Source: Stappia stellulata DSM 5886 (GTDB lineage: Bacteria; Pseudomonadota; Alphaproteobacteria; Rhizobiales; Stappiaceae). Taken from it: 64,000 nucleotides of DNA. The stretch lies in contig NZ_AUIM01000004.1 of the NCBI RefSeq assembly GCF_000423705.1, positions 662,587 to 726,586 on the forward strand, written 5' to 3'. The translations under genes were made by a program, and so were the position numbers. Shown here in pieces: positions 42,212-50,342 of the stretch (its first letter is position 1; each line of letters begins with the position of its first letter). The notes under the pieces were generated by a model. It was not told where the DNA came from. It saw only the letters and a list, made by a program, of their open reading frames with translations, and did no database searches.

Positions 42212-42699
42212 GTCTCATCCGTCAGTCCATCGAAGTGAATGTGATCGAGCCGCATCACGGTCTCGCCAGTCGTGGCCGCAAAGCCGAGCCGGTCATAGAA
42301 CGCCCTTGCGCGCGGCGTGTCATCATAGACCGCAAGCTTCAGGAACCTGATGTTCCAGTCGGCCGGCGCCATCTCGATGGCCGCGGCCAGCAGCCTGCGG
42401 CCCAGTCCCCGCCCGCGCATCGTCTCGCAAACCCAGAGATCGGACACATAAAGCCCCGCCGCGCCCGACACGGTGGAAAACATCGGCGAAGACAACAGCG
42501 CGCCGACCACGGCACTGTCTTCGGTTTCCGCCAGCAACCCGCTAAAAATCGGCAAGGTACCGAAGCCGTGCCGCAAGAGGTCCTCCGGCTGTGTGCCATG
42601 CGGATCTCCCAGATCGCTCGAAAGCCGTGCCAGGGCGTCATTGAACCTGCCTGCGTCGGCTTCGCTCGCCTGCCGAATGGAGATGCCGTCCTGTGTCAT
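42208..42699 (-). CDS. GNAT-family N-acetyltransferase
   Basis: A 163-residue acetyltransferase. The acetyl-CoA-binding motif A reads VCETMRGRGLGRRLLAAA (R/QxxGxG/A form), preceded by LYVSDLWV and followed by LAVYDDTPRARAFYDRLGFA. It starts at ATG 42699, overlapping the BKACE stop by ATGA, and ends overlapping the HDAC-like gene by ATGA. Encoding an acetyltransferase between a deacylase and a beta-keto acid cleavage enzyme is odd; it may protect a toxic free amine intermediate by acetylation. Confidence 0.85.
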   Translation of the reverse strand: MTQDGISIRQASEADAGRFNDALARLSSDLGDPHGTQPEDLLRHGFGTLPIFSGLLAETEDSAVVGALLSSPMFSTVSGAAGLYVSDLWVCETMRGRGLGRRLLAAAIEMAPADWNIRFLKLAVYDDTPRARAFYDRLGFAATTGETVMRLDHIHFDGLTDET

Positions 42700-43622
42700 A
42701 GCGCCACCTCGTCGGCGCCCTTCAGACCGAGCATCGCGCGCGCCTCGTCGGGGGTTGCGATCTCGCGGCCCATCTCCTCCAGGATCCTGCGGATCTTGCG
42801 CACCTGCTCGGCATTGGAAACCGCAAGCTCGCCCCGGGCGATGAAGAGACTGTCCTCCAGCCCGACGCGCACGTTGCCGCCCATCGCCGCCGAGATCGAG
42901 GCGAAGGGGATCTGCTGGCGTCCAGCGGCGAGCACGGAAAACATGTAGTCGTCGCCGAAGAGCTTGTCGGCCATGCGCTTCATGTGCATCAGGTTTTCCG
43001 TATCCGCGCCGATGCCGCCGAGCACGCCGAAAACGAACTGGATGAAATACGGCGGCTTCACCAGCCCCCGGTCGGCGAAGTGCCGCAGCATGTGCAGGTG
43101 GCCGACGTCGTAGCATTCGAACTCGAACCGCGCGCCGCGCTCCGTGCCGAGATCGTTGAGAATGCGGGCGATGTCGCGCGGGGTGTTCTTGAAGACGAGG
43201 TCGTCGCTCTCCTCCAGGAACGGCTTTTCCCAATTGTGCTTCCAACTGTCGTAGCGCGCGGCCATCGGATAGAGCGCGAAATTCATCGTGCCCATGTTGA
43301 GCGAGCACATCTCCGGCGCGACCTGAAGCGGCGCGGCGAGCCGGTCGTCGAGGGTCATGACCGCGCTGCCACCGGTGGAAAGGTTCAAGACCGCATCGCA
43401 GCGCGCGCGGATGTCGGGCAGGAACGCCAGGAAATGCTCGGGCAGCGCCGAGGGGCGGCCCGTCTCCGGATCGCGGGCATGCAGATGCAGGATGGCGGCG
43501 CCGGCCTCGGCCGCCTCTACCGCCTGGTCGGCGATGTCCTTTGCTGTGACAGGAAGATGCGGCGACATGGTCGGCGTGTGGATCGACCCGGTCACCGCGC
43601 AGGTGATGATGGCTTTTGTCAT
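42696..43622 (-). CDS. Beta-keto acid cleavage enzyme (BKACE, DUF849)
   Basis: A 308-residue TIM-barrel enzyme that condenses a beta-keto acid with acetyl-CoA to give acetoacetate and a new CoA ester. The zinc ligands His46 and His48 are seen in ILHLHARDPETGRPS, the family hallmark; NMGTMNFALYPMAARYD and FVFGVLGGIGADTENLMHM follow. The start MTKAIITCAVTGSIHTPTMSP (ATG 43622) is the canonical family N-terminus. It implies that the amine pathway produces a 3-oxo acid, for example from a 3-amino or 3-hydroxy acid. Confidence 0.9.
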   Translation of the reverse strand: MTKAIITCAVTGSIHTPTMSPHLPVTAKDIADQAVEAAEAGAAILHLHARDPETGRPSALPEHFLAFLPDIRARCDAVLNLSTGGSAVMTLDDRLAAPLQVAPEMCSLNMGTMNFALYPMAARYDSWKHNWEKPFLEESDDLVFKNTPRDIARILNDLGTERGARFEFECYDVGHLHMLRHFADRGLVKPPYFIQFVFGVLGGIGADTENLMHMKRMADKLFGDDYMFSVLAAGRQQIPFASISAAMGGNVRVGLEDSLFIARGELAVSNAEQVRKIRRILEEMGREIATPDEARAMLGLKGADEVAL

Positions 43623-43653
43623 GATGCGAGTGCGGTCTTTCAGGCAAAATTCT

Positions 43654-45009
43654 TCAGGCGGCGCGGGGCAGATACGGTGCTGCGTCGGCAAGGAAGCGCT
43701 TCAGCGCCCGCTCAAGCCCCTCCATGATCTCGTCAACCTGTTCCGCCGTGGTGATCATCGGCGGACAGACGAGGAAGTGATCCCCTTCATAGCCGCCACG
43801 CGTGCGTCGCGAATAGAGGATCAGCCCCTCGTCATAGGCATGTTCCACGAGCTTGTCATGGGCGTTCAGCTCGCGGGGGAGCGGCGCGAGCGTGTCCTTG
43901 TCGCTGACCATCTCGAAGGCAAGCAGCAGCCCTTGCCCACGCACGTCGCCGATCAGCGGATGACGCCCCATCAGCTCGACCAACCGCGACTTCAGCAGCG
44001 CGCCGACACTTTGCGCATTCTGGCACAGCTTCTCCGCCTCGATTTCTTCCAGAACGGCAAGCCCGGCGGCGCAGGCCAGCGGATTGCCCGCATAGGTGAA
44101 GCCATGCAGAAAACCGCCGCCATCCAGCACCGGCTCGACAATGCGATCATGCGCCACCATCGCGCCGAGCGGCGCATAGCCGGCCGCAAACCCCTTCGAC
44201 ACCACCAGAATGTCCGGCGCGACGCCATAGTGCTCGGCGGCAAAGAAGCGCCCCGTGCGTCCGCCGCCGCACATCACCTCGTCATGGATCAGGAGCACGC
44301 CGTAGCGGTCGCAGATCTCGCGCACGCGTTGCATGTAGCCGGCGGGCGGCACCAGCGCGCCGGTCGAGGCGCCGCCGATCGGTTCCACCATGAAGGCGAG
44401 CACCGTCTCCGGCCCCTCCTCGCGGATGCGCGCTTCCAGCATGTCGGCATAGTGATGGCCGGTCGCCGGGTCGTTCGGGTCGAGGCCGTCAAGATAGGCG
44501 CGCGGCGCCGGGATTTTCGGCATCGGCCGCATCATCGGGTCGAAGGGCGCGGTCAACGGCGCATAGCCGGTGAGCGCCAGCGCCCCCAGCGTGCAGCCGT
44601 GATAGCTCGGCTGGCGCGAGATCACCTTGTATCGCTGCGCCGCGCCGGTCGCGATGGCATGTTGGCGGGCAAGCTTGATGGCGCTTTCCACCGCCTCCGA
44701 GCCGCCGGAGACGAAGAACACCTTCTCAAGCCCCTCCGGCGCGCGCTGCGCCGTCAGGCGGGCGAGATTTTCCGCAGGCTCGGTCTCGAAATGCAGCCGG
44801 TAGCCGAAGGTCGACTTCTCCATCTGGCGGCGCATCGCCTCCAGCACCCGCTCGTTGGAATGGCCGATGTTGCAGACCATCGCGCCCGACGATCCGTCGA
44901 GATAGCGCTTTCCGTCGACATCCCACATGTAGACGCCGCGCGCCCGGTCGAGCTGCGGACGTCGCCGCCGGCTCTGGTAGAACAGATGGCTCCTGGCCCG
45001 CTCGCTCAT
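43654..45009 (-). CDS. Class III PLP-dependent aminotransferase
   Basis: A 451-residue omega-aminotransferase-type enzyme. It has GKRYLDGSSGAMVCNIGH, VFFVSGGSEAVESAIKLARQ, the PLP-binding Asp in LLIHDEVMCGGGRTG, and the Schiff-base Lys in VVSKGFAAGYAPLGA. It moves an amino group from a diamine or omega-amino acid to pyruvate or 2-oxoglutarate. The start ATG 45009 overlaps the transporter ATPase stop by one base (TGATG). The extended RTRGGYEGDHFLVCPPMITT region is normal for the beta-alanine/putrescine:pyruvate group. Confidence 0.9.
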   Translation of the reverse strand: MSERARSHLFYQSRRRRPQLDRARGVYMWDVDGKRYLDGSSGAMVCNIGHSNERVLEAMRRQMEKSTFGYRLHFETEPAENLARLTAQRAPEGLEKVFFVSGGSEAVESAIKLARQHAIATGAAQRYKVISRQPSYHGCTLGALALTGYAPLTAPFDPMMRPMPKIPAPRAYLDGLDPNDPATGHHYADMLEARIREEGPETVLAFMVEPIGGASTGALVPPAGYMQRVREICDRYGVLLIHDEVMCGGGRTGRFFAAEHYGVAPDILVVSKGFAAGYAPLGAMVAHDRIVEPVLDGGGFLHGFTYAGNPLACAAGLAVLEEIEAEKLCQNAQSVGALLKSRLVELMGRHPLIGDVRGQGLLLAFEMVSDKDTLAPLPRELNAHDKLVEHAYDEGLILYSRRTRGGYEGDHFLVCPPMITTAEQVDEIMEGLERALKRFLADAAPYLPRAA

Positions 45010-46100
45010 CACGCCGCCTCCGCCAGAATGGTGCAATCGCGCGGGCGCAGCCGTACGTCGACCGCCGCTCCTTCCGCAAAGGGGCTTCCGTCGATCATGT
45101 TGATGGCCTGAAGCTGCTCGTTGCCAACGCGCACGAAATAGCGCGCAGCCAGGCCCTGGTAATCGACCGTCTCGACCACGCCCGGCACGCTGACCTCTTC
45201 CTCGCCGACGGCACCCGCCGCGCCCGGCGCGACGATTGAGAGTTTTTCGGCACGCACCGCAAGCTTGACCGCGCCCGCTCCCGTGACATGCGGCGCGCGC
45301 TCGCGCGGCAGCACCAGCTTGCCGAAGGCGGAATTGTCGAGCGCGACAGTGGTCTGATCGGTGCCGGTGCAGATCGAGGGCAGAATATTGGAGGCGCCGA
45401 GAAAGCGCGCGACGAATTCCGTCGCCGGGGTCGTGTAGACGTCCTCCGGTGCGCCGACCTGCTCGACACGCCCGTTGCTCATCACGACGATCCGGTCGGA
45501 GAGCGCCAGGGCCTCGGCCTGGTCGTGCGTGACGAAGACGGTGGTGATGCCGATCTGGTGCTGGATGCGCTTCAGCTCCACGCGCATGTCCTCGCGCAGG
45601 TTGGCGTCGAGCGCCGACAGCGGCTCGTCGAGCAGCAGAACATCCGGCTCGATGACGATGGCGCGCGCCAGCGCAATGCGCTGCTGCTGCCCGCCGGAGA
45701 GCTGCTTGGGATAGCGGTCGCCGACATCGGGAAGCTGCACGAGATCCAGCGCCTTCTTCACGCGCACATCGCGCTCCGCCTTGTCGACACCGCGAAACTT
45801 CAGGCCGAAGGCGACATTTTCGGCAATCGTGCGATGGGGAAACAGCGCATAATTCTGGAAGACGAGCCCGAGATTACGCTTGTGGATCGGCACGTCGTTG
45901 ATCCGGCGGCCGTTGATCTGGATGTCGCCCTCGCTCGGATCGAGAAGGCCTGCGATCATGCGCAAGGTGGTCGTCTTGCCGCAGCCAGACGGCCCCAGAA
46001 GACTGACGAACGCGCCTTCCGGGATCTCCAGCGACATCGGATGAACCGCCGTGAAGGCGCCGAAGCGTTTGACGATGTTTTGAAGCGTGACGGCGCCCAC
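45009..46100 (-). CDS. Spermidine/putrescine-type ABC transporter ATP-binding protein (PotA family)
   Basis: A 363-residue ATPase with a C-terminal TOBE domain. Walker A GPSGCGKTT is near residue 36, the signature LSGGQQQRIALARA, Walker B VLLLDEPLSALDANLR, and the switch His in FVTHDQAEA. The TOBE part covers about residues 240-363. A GTG at 46100 is the only plausible start, with GAGTGAG ahead. It is separated from the binding-protein gene by a 13-bp hairpin. Confidence 0.92.
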   Translation of the reverse strand: MGAVTLQNIVKRFGAFTAVHPMSLEIPEGAFVSLLGPSGCGKTTTLRMIAGLLDPSEGDIQINGRRINDVPIHKRNLGLVFQNYALFPHRTIAENVAFGLKFRGVDKAERDVRVKKALDLVQLPDVGDRYPKQLSGGQQQRIALARAIVIEPDVLLLDEPLSALDANLREDMRVELKRIQHQIGITTVFVTHDQAEALALSDRIVVMSNGRVEQVGAPEDVYTTPATEFVARFLGASNILPSICTGTDQTTVALDNSAFGKLVLPRERAPHVTGAGAVKLAVRAEKLSIVAPGAAGAVGEEEVSVPGVVETVDYQGLAARYFVRVGNEQLQAINMIDGSPFAEGAAVDVRLRPRDCTILAEAA

Positions 46101-46132
46101 GGGCTCACTCCGGTCAGGGGTCTGGAAGATGT

Positions 46133-46175
46133 CGGCGCCGGCGGGTGCGAATGTCGCGCGGTCCCGCCGGCGCCG
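46133..46175 (-). terminator. Hairpin after the PotD-type binding-protein gene
   Basis: A perfect 13-bp stem (CGGCGCCGGCGGG / CCCGCCGGCGCCG) with a 17-base loop lies between the binding-protein and PotA-type genes. It is the strongest of the five hairpins found directly after binding-protein genes here. With no T-run it probably balances expression rather than stopping it. Confidence 0.65.
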
Positions 46176-46182
46176 CTCAGGC

Positions 46183-47322
46183 TCAGTAGCCCTTCTGGAT
46201 GCGGCCGAAGAGCTTCGACCACTCCTGCTCGTGGCCGTTCCAATAGGCCGGATCGGCGAAGGTCAGCCCGTCGAGCGTGCCGGACGGATCGAAGGCCGGC
46301 AGCGTCGGGATCTTCTTGCCCAGGTCCACCTTGGTCGGATCGAGCGCCGGCGGATAGTTCTGCCCTTCCGCCACGGCGATGGAGGTTTCCGGCGCCAGCA
46401 TGAAGTTCAGGAGCTCCTCGCAAGCTTCCATCGGAGACCCTTTCATCACGAAGAGGCACTCCTGCCAGCCGAAGCCGTTGGGCGGATCCATGTAGCCGAT
46501 GTCGTGGCCCTGCTCCTGCAGCGCAAAGACGCGGCCCGACCAGGCCTCGGTCACATAGATCTCCTCTTCCGCCAGAAGGCTCATCAGCTCGGCGCCGGAG
46601 TTCCAGTACTTCAGCAGCAGATCGCGGTGGGTGCGCAGCGCCTCCCAGATCGCTTCCATGTCGGTGGCGCCGTTCGGGTCCTGACCGGTCTGCAGCGAGG
46701 CGTACCAGATGCGCGTGCGCCAGTCGCTCCAGCCGGCGATCTTGCCCTTGAAGCGCGCGTCGAGAAGGATGTTCGCGCCCTTTTCCTTCATCTCCTCGTC
46801 GGAGATGTGCTTGCGATTGTAGGCAAGTCCGGTGGTGCCGTAGTCGTAGGGCACGCAGGACAGCGTTCCGCCGGTCACCTTGCGGAACACGTCGGTCAGC
46901 TTCGGGATCACATATTTCAGGTTCGGAATATTGTCTTCGTTGAGCGTCGATGACAGCCCGAGATTGTGATAGCGCGCATAGTCGAAGACGCCGGAGAGGT
47001 GAGCAATATTGTATTCGCCCGGCTGGCTGGCCTTGACCCGCGACAGATATTCGTCGCCGCCGCCGAAGGTGCCGTCGACCACGGTGATGCCGGTCTTTTC
47101 CGTGTAGGGGTCGAAGGCATGCTTGCGGAAGGCCTCCGAGACCACGCCGCCCCAACCGTCGAAACGCACCTCACCGGTCGCGGCCAGCGCGCCACGCGCA
47201 AACGGCGTCTGCACGCCATAGGCAAGCCCGGCGGCGCCGATCAGGCCGAGAAAGCTGCGGCGGTCGATCCCGCCATTCAGGTAGCGTTCGCGCAATCGCT
47301 CGTAACGTTTTGTATTGTCCAT
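46183..47322 (-). CDS. PotD-like periplasmic substrate-binding protein
   Basis: A 379-residue SBP_bac_8/PotD-type protein. The start ATG 47322 follows GAGAGGA. It carries a Tat signal (DRRSFLGLIGAAGLAYG) and is probably cleaved near GALA-AT. The mature domain starts EVRFDGWGGVVSEAF and has GGDEYLSRVKASQPGEYNIA and VTEAWSGRVFALQEQGHDIG. Aromatic residues (WNSGAEL, WSDW) are consistent with binding of a cationic amine. It delivers its ligand to the two permeases encoded upstream. Confidence 0.9.
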   Translation of the reverse strand: MDNTKRYERLRERYLNGGIDRRSFLGLIGAAGLAYGVQTPFARGALAATGEVRFDGWGGVVSEAFRKHAFDPYTEKTGITVVDGTFGGGDEYLSRVKASQPGEYNIAHLSGVFDYARYHNLGLSSTLNEDNIPNLKYVIPKLTDVFRKVTGGTLSCVPYDYGTTGLAYNRKHISDEEMKEKGANILLDARFKGKIAGWSDWRTRIWYASLQTGQDPNGATDMEAIWEALRTHRDLLLKYWNSGAELMSLLAEEEIYVTEAWSGRVFALQEQGHDIGYMDPPNGFGWQECLFVMKGSPMEACEELLNFMLAPETSIAVAEGQNYPPALDPTKVDLGKKIPTLPAFDPSGTLDGLTFADPAYWNGHEQEWSKLFGRIQKGY

Positions 47323-47368
47323 AACAATGTCCTCTCTGGAGTGCGGGTCTTGAGGTGCCAGCGCGGTT

Positions 47369-48154
47369 CTAGCCGCCGCGCTTGAGCGCCAGACGCCGGG
47401 CGATTGCAATGCCGGCAAGCGGCAGCCCGGCCGTCAGGAAAATCATCACCGTGCCGAGCGCATTGATCTCCGGAGAGATCGAATTGCGCAGCATGGCGAA
47501 GATCTGGGTGGGGACGGTCTCGACGCCGCCCGGCTTCCAGAACAGCGTGCCGGTGATGTCGTCGAAGCTGATCGTGAAGGCGAACAGCATGCCGGCGAAA
47601 ACGGCCGGCGCGAGAAGCGGCAACGTCACCTGGAAGAAGGTCTGGATCGGGCTCGCGCCGAGGCTCATCGCCGCCTCCTCGACGTCGCGGCGGATGCCGA
47701 CGAGACGGGCCTGCACCACCAGGATGACGAAGGGCAGCGTGAAGATGACATGGCCGGCCAGAAGCAGGGCGAAGCTCTTGTTGACCGACAGCGCGTTGAG
47801 GAAGAGCAGCAGCGCCACGGCAAGCACCACCTCCGGCACCAGGATCGGCGCGATCAGGAGCGTCGAGATCGCATTGCGCGCCGGCACGTTGTAGCGCACC
47901 AGCGCAAGGCTCGCGAGAACGCCGATGGTGGTCGAGATCACCGAGGTCAGCAGCCCGAGCACGATGGAGGTGCGAAAGGCGCGCAGGATCGCCTCGTTTT
48001 CCGCCAGTTCGACGAACCAGCGAAACGACACGCCGGTCATCGGGAAACTGCCGAACTGGCTGGCGTTGAAGCTCAAGAGCACAACCACCATGATCGGCAG
48101 GAACATGAAGAGATAGACCAGAACCGTCCATCCGCGCAGCAGGTGCCACCCCAT
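47369..48154 (-). CDS. Spermidine/putrescine-type ABC transporter permease (PotC family)
   Basis: A 261-residue permease with six predicted spans and the EAA loop (DVEEAAMSLGASPIQTFFQVTLPLL). ATG 48154 overlaps the stop of the partner permease gene (TGATG); a TTG one codon upstream is also in frame. It ends with RRLALKRGG, a basic cytoplasmic tail. Confidence 0.9.
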   Translation of the reverse strand: MGWHLLRGWTVLVYLFMFLPIMVVVLLSFNASQFGSFPMTGVSFRWFVELAENEAILRAFRTSIVLGLLTSVISTTIGVLASLALVRYNVPARNAISTLLIAPILVPEVVLAVALLLFLNALSVNKSFALLLAGHVIFTLPFVILVVQARLVGIRRDVEEAAMSLGASPIQTFFQVTLPLLAPAVFAGMLFAFTISFDDITGTLFWKPGGVETVPTQIFAMLRNSISPEINALGTVMIFLTAGLPLAGIAIARRLALKRGG

Positions 48155-49020
48155 CAACCAAGCCCCTTCATCAGTTGCCCCATGCCGAGGAAGTGGTTGT
48201 AAAGCAGCACCAGCGCGCCGAGCACGGCCAAAAGCATCAAGGAGAGCGCCGACCCGAGCGGCCAGTTGAGCTGGGTGATGATCGCCTCGAAGACAAGATT
48301 GGCGAACATCGCGTCCGTTGGTCCGCCGAGCACGATCGGCGTGATGTAGGTGCCCGCCCCCAGAACGAAGGCAAGCAGTCCGCCGGCGGCAAGCCCGGGC
48401 AGCGACAGCGGCAGCGTGACCTCCAGAAAGGTGCGCCAGCGCGTCGCCCCGAGCGAGCAGGCCGCATCCTCAAGCGTCGTGTCGATCCCGTCGAGACTGA
48501 CGTAGATGTTGAGGATCATGAAGGGCAGCAGGAAATGCACCAGCCCCAGAACGACGCTCGCCTCGTTGTAGAGCATCTGGATCGGTTCGTCGGTGATGCC
48601 GACCCAGATCAGCGCGGAGTTGATCGCGCCCGACGCGCCCAGGATGTTGATCCAGGACATCGTGCGGATGATGTAGCTGATCCAGAACGGCAGCATCAGG
48701 AGGAGCAGAAGCACCGCCTTGTTGCCGCGCGAGCGCGCGATCACATAGGCCGCCGGATAGCCCATGACAGCGCAGACCAGCGTGGTGATCCCGGCGATCT
48801 TCAGCGTGTTGAGGAGAATGTCGCGATAAAAGGCGTCGGAGAGCGCCTCGCGCCAGTTGTCGAGGAAGAAACCGGCCTGATCCGCGCCGGTCGCCGTGCG
48901 CAGCCAGAACGAATAGACGACGATGAAAGCGAGCGGCACCAGAAGCAGCAGCGTCACCGCGACCATTGCGGGACTGAGCAGCAGATAGGGTTGCCGCGCC
49001 TCCCGCGCTTCAACCGTCAT
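48154..49020 (-). CDS. Spermidine/putrescine-type ABC transporter permease (PotB family)
   Basis: A 288-residue permease with six predicted spans, starting at MTVEAREARQPYLLLSPAM (ATG 49020) behind AGAGGGAAA. The EAA loop is LEDAACSLGATRWRTFLEVTLP. It is the first gene of the nine- to ten-gene amine operon, with the LysR gene divergent 96 bases away and a candidate LysR site between them. Confidence 0.9.
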   Translation of the reverse strand: MTVEAREARQPYLLLSPAMVAVTLLLLVPLAFIVVYSFWLRTATGADQAGFFLDNWREALSDAFYRDILLNTLKIAGITTLVCAVMGYPAAYVIARSRGNKAVLLLLLMLPFWISYIIRTMSWINILGASGAINSALIWVGITDEPIQMLYNEASVVLGLVHFLLPFMILNIYVSLDGIDTTLEDAACSLGATRWRTFLEVTLPLSLPGLAAGGLLAFVLGAGTYITPIVLGGPTDAMFANLVFEAIITQLNWPLGSALSLMLLAVLGALVLLYNHFLGMGQLMKGLG

Positions 49021-49081
49021 GAGCGGATTTCCCTCTCCCGTTTGTTGCGCGAAGGGTGGCACCCCCTCTATCATTGTTCAA

Positions 49082-49096
49082 ATAGATAATCGCTAT
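49082..49096. promoter_or_regulatory. LysR-type T-N11-A operator
   Basis: ATAG-N7-CTAT (49082-49085 and 49093-49096) is an inverted repeat that fits the T-N11-A rule of LysR regulators. It also forms part of a larger AGATA...TATCT palindrome. It lies between the divergent amine-operon permease gene and the LysR gene, in a locally AT-rich stretch (49075-49107), the expected site for activator binding. Confidence 0.6.
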
Positions 49097-49116
49097 CTTG
49101 GAAATAGACACAGCCT

Positions 49117-50085
49117 ATGATCGCCCGCTCCCCCGACCAGCCGCCCGAACGTCTCGCCCGCAATCTGGACTGGAATCTCCTGCGCACCTTTCTCGTTCTG
49201 GCTGAATCGGCCAGCATCACGGAAGCTGCGGACCAACTCGGGCTGAAACAGCCGTCGGTCTCCTCCGCGCTGAAGCGGCTGGAGGAGCAACTCGGCAAGC
49301 GGCTGATCGACCGCTCGCCCGGGCGCTTCCGGCTGACGGCGGCCGGAACGCTGCTCCAGCGCGAGGTCATCGACATTCACGGCGCGGTTCTCCGGCTCGG
49401 CACCTTGATGCGCGAGGTCGCCAACGAGGTGCGCGGCCACGTGCGCATTGCCATGGCAAGTCATGTTGTCTGCCCTGTCTTCGACGAAGCGCTGACGGCG
49501 TTTCACACCGCCCACCCGCACGCGACGCTCTCCATCGACATTTCCGCCAGCAAGGACGGGCTGGCCGCCGTCATGTCGCGGCGTGCCTCGCTCGGCGTCT
49601 GCCTCGTGCACGACAAGAGCCCGCGGCTCGAGTACCGGCGGCTTTATCGCGAGTTCTTCGGACTGTTCTGCGGCCCCGGCCATCCGCTGTTCGGCCGCAC
49701 CGGGCTGACCAAGGCCGATCTCGGCGGCCATTCCTCGGTCAGTTTCGTCACCGACCGGATGAGCGACGCGCTGCGGCCCGTCACCCTGATGCGCGCCGAC
49801 GCACGGCTGGAGGATCGCATCGTCGGCACCTCGGCCCATCTGGAAGAGGTTCGGCGCATGATCATCGCCGGCCTCGGCATCGGCCCGCTGCCGATCCACG
49901 TGATGCGCCGCGACATCGAGGACGGGCTCTTGTGGCAACTGCCGCCCTATGACGACATGCCGGCGATCGACGTGCATGTGGTGTGGAACCCGAAGGCGGC
50001 GATGAACCGGGCCGAGACCGCCCTGCTGGACGAGCTGCTCAGACGCATCGAGGCTACGCCGATCGAGGCGCGGACCTATATCTGA
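49117..50085 (+). CDS. LysR-family regulator of the amine operon
   Basis: A 322-residue LTTR. The HTH covers about residues 17-74 (LDWNLLRTFLVLAESASITE, then LKQPSVSSALKRLEEQLGKRLI) and the ligand domain follows (VRGHVRIAMASHVVCPVFDE, SFVTDRMSDALRP). It starts at ATG 49117 without a strong ribosome site, 96 bases from the divergent transporter operon it probably activates. A bidirectional hairpin separates it from the convergent cyclodeaminase-family gene. Confidence 0.92.
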   Translation: MIARSPDQPPERLARNLDWNLLRTFLVLAESASITEAADQLGLKQPSVSSALKRLEEQLGKRLIDRSPGRFRLTAAGTLLQREVIDIHGAVLRLGTLMREVANEVRGHVRIAMASHVVCPVFDEALTAFHTAHPHATLSIDISASKDGLAAVMSRRASLGVCLVHDKSPRLEYRRLYREFFGLFCGPGHPLFGRTGLTKADLGGHSSVSFVTDRMSDALRPVTLMRADARLEDRIVGTSAHLEEVRRMIIAGLGIGPLPIHVMRRDIEDGLLWQLPPYDDMPAIDVHVVWNPKAAMNRAETALLDELLRRIEATPIEARTYI

Positions 50086-50274
50086 CGCGCGCACATCGGC
50101 GGTTGACGGCAGGTTTCCGGCGAGATTGCGGCAACGACAATATCGACAAGTTCTGCGCTAAAAATTGCGAAACTTGAGGCCGAAACAAGCCGGGTTGATG
50201 CAAATTGCGCGGACCGGACGCGGACGCCGGCCCATCCCGCTCGCGGGGAAATCCCGGCTCCGCGCGCGGGGACA

Positions 50275-50299
50275 AAAGGCGCGGCGGCTGACCGCCTTT
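50275..50299. terminator. Bidirectional terminator between LysR and cyclodeaminase-family genes
   Basis: AAAGGCG (50275-50281) pairs with CGCCTTT (50293-50299), with an 11-base loop that itself contains GGCGG able to pair with CCGCC. The A-run on one side and T-run on the other make it look like an intrinsic terminator usable from either strand. The remaining 50086-50342 holds nothing else recognisable. Confidence 0.6.
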
Positions 50300-50342
50300 G
50301 CCAAGGTGTTGTCCCCGCAGGCCGCGCCCCGTATCCCCGCTC

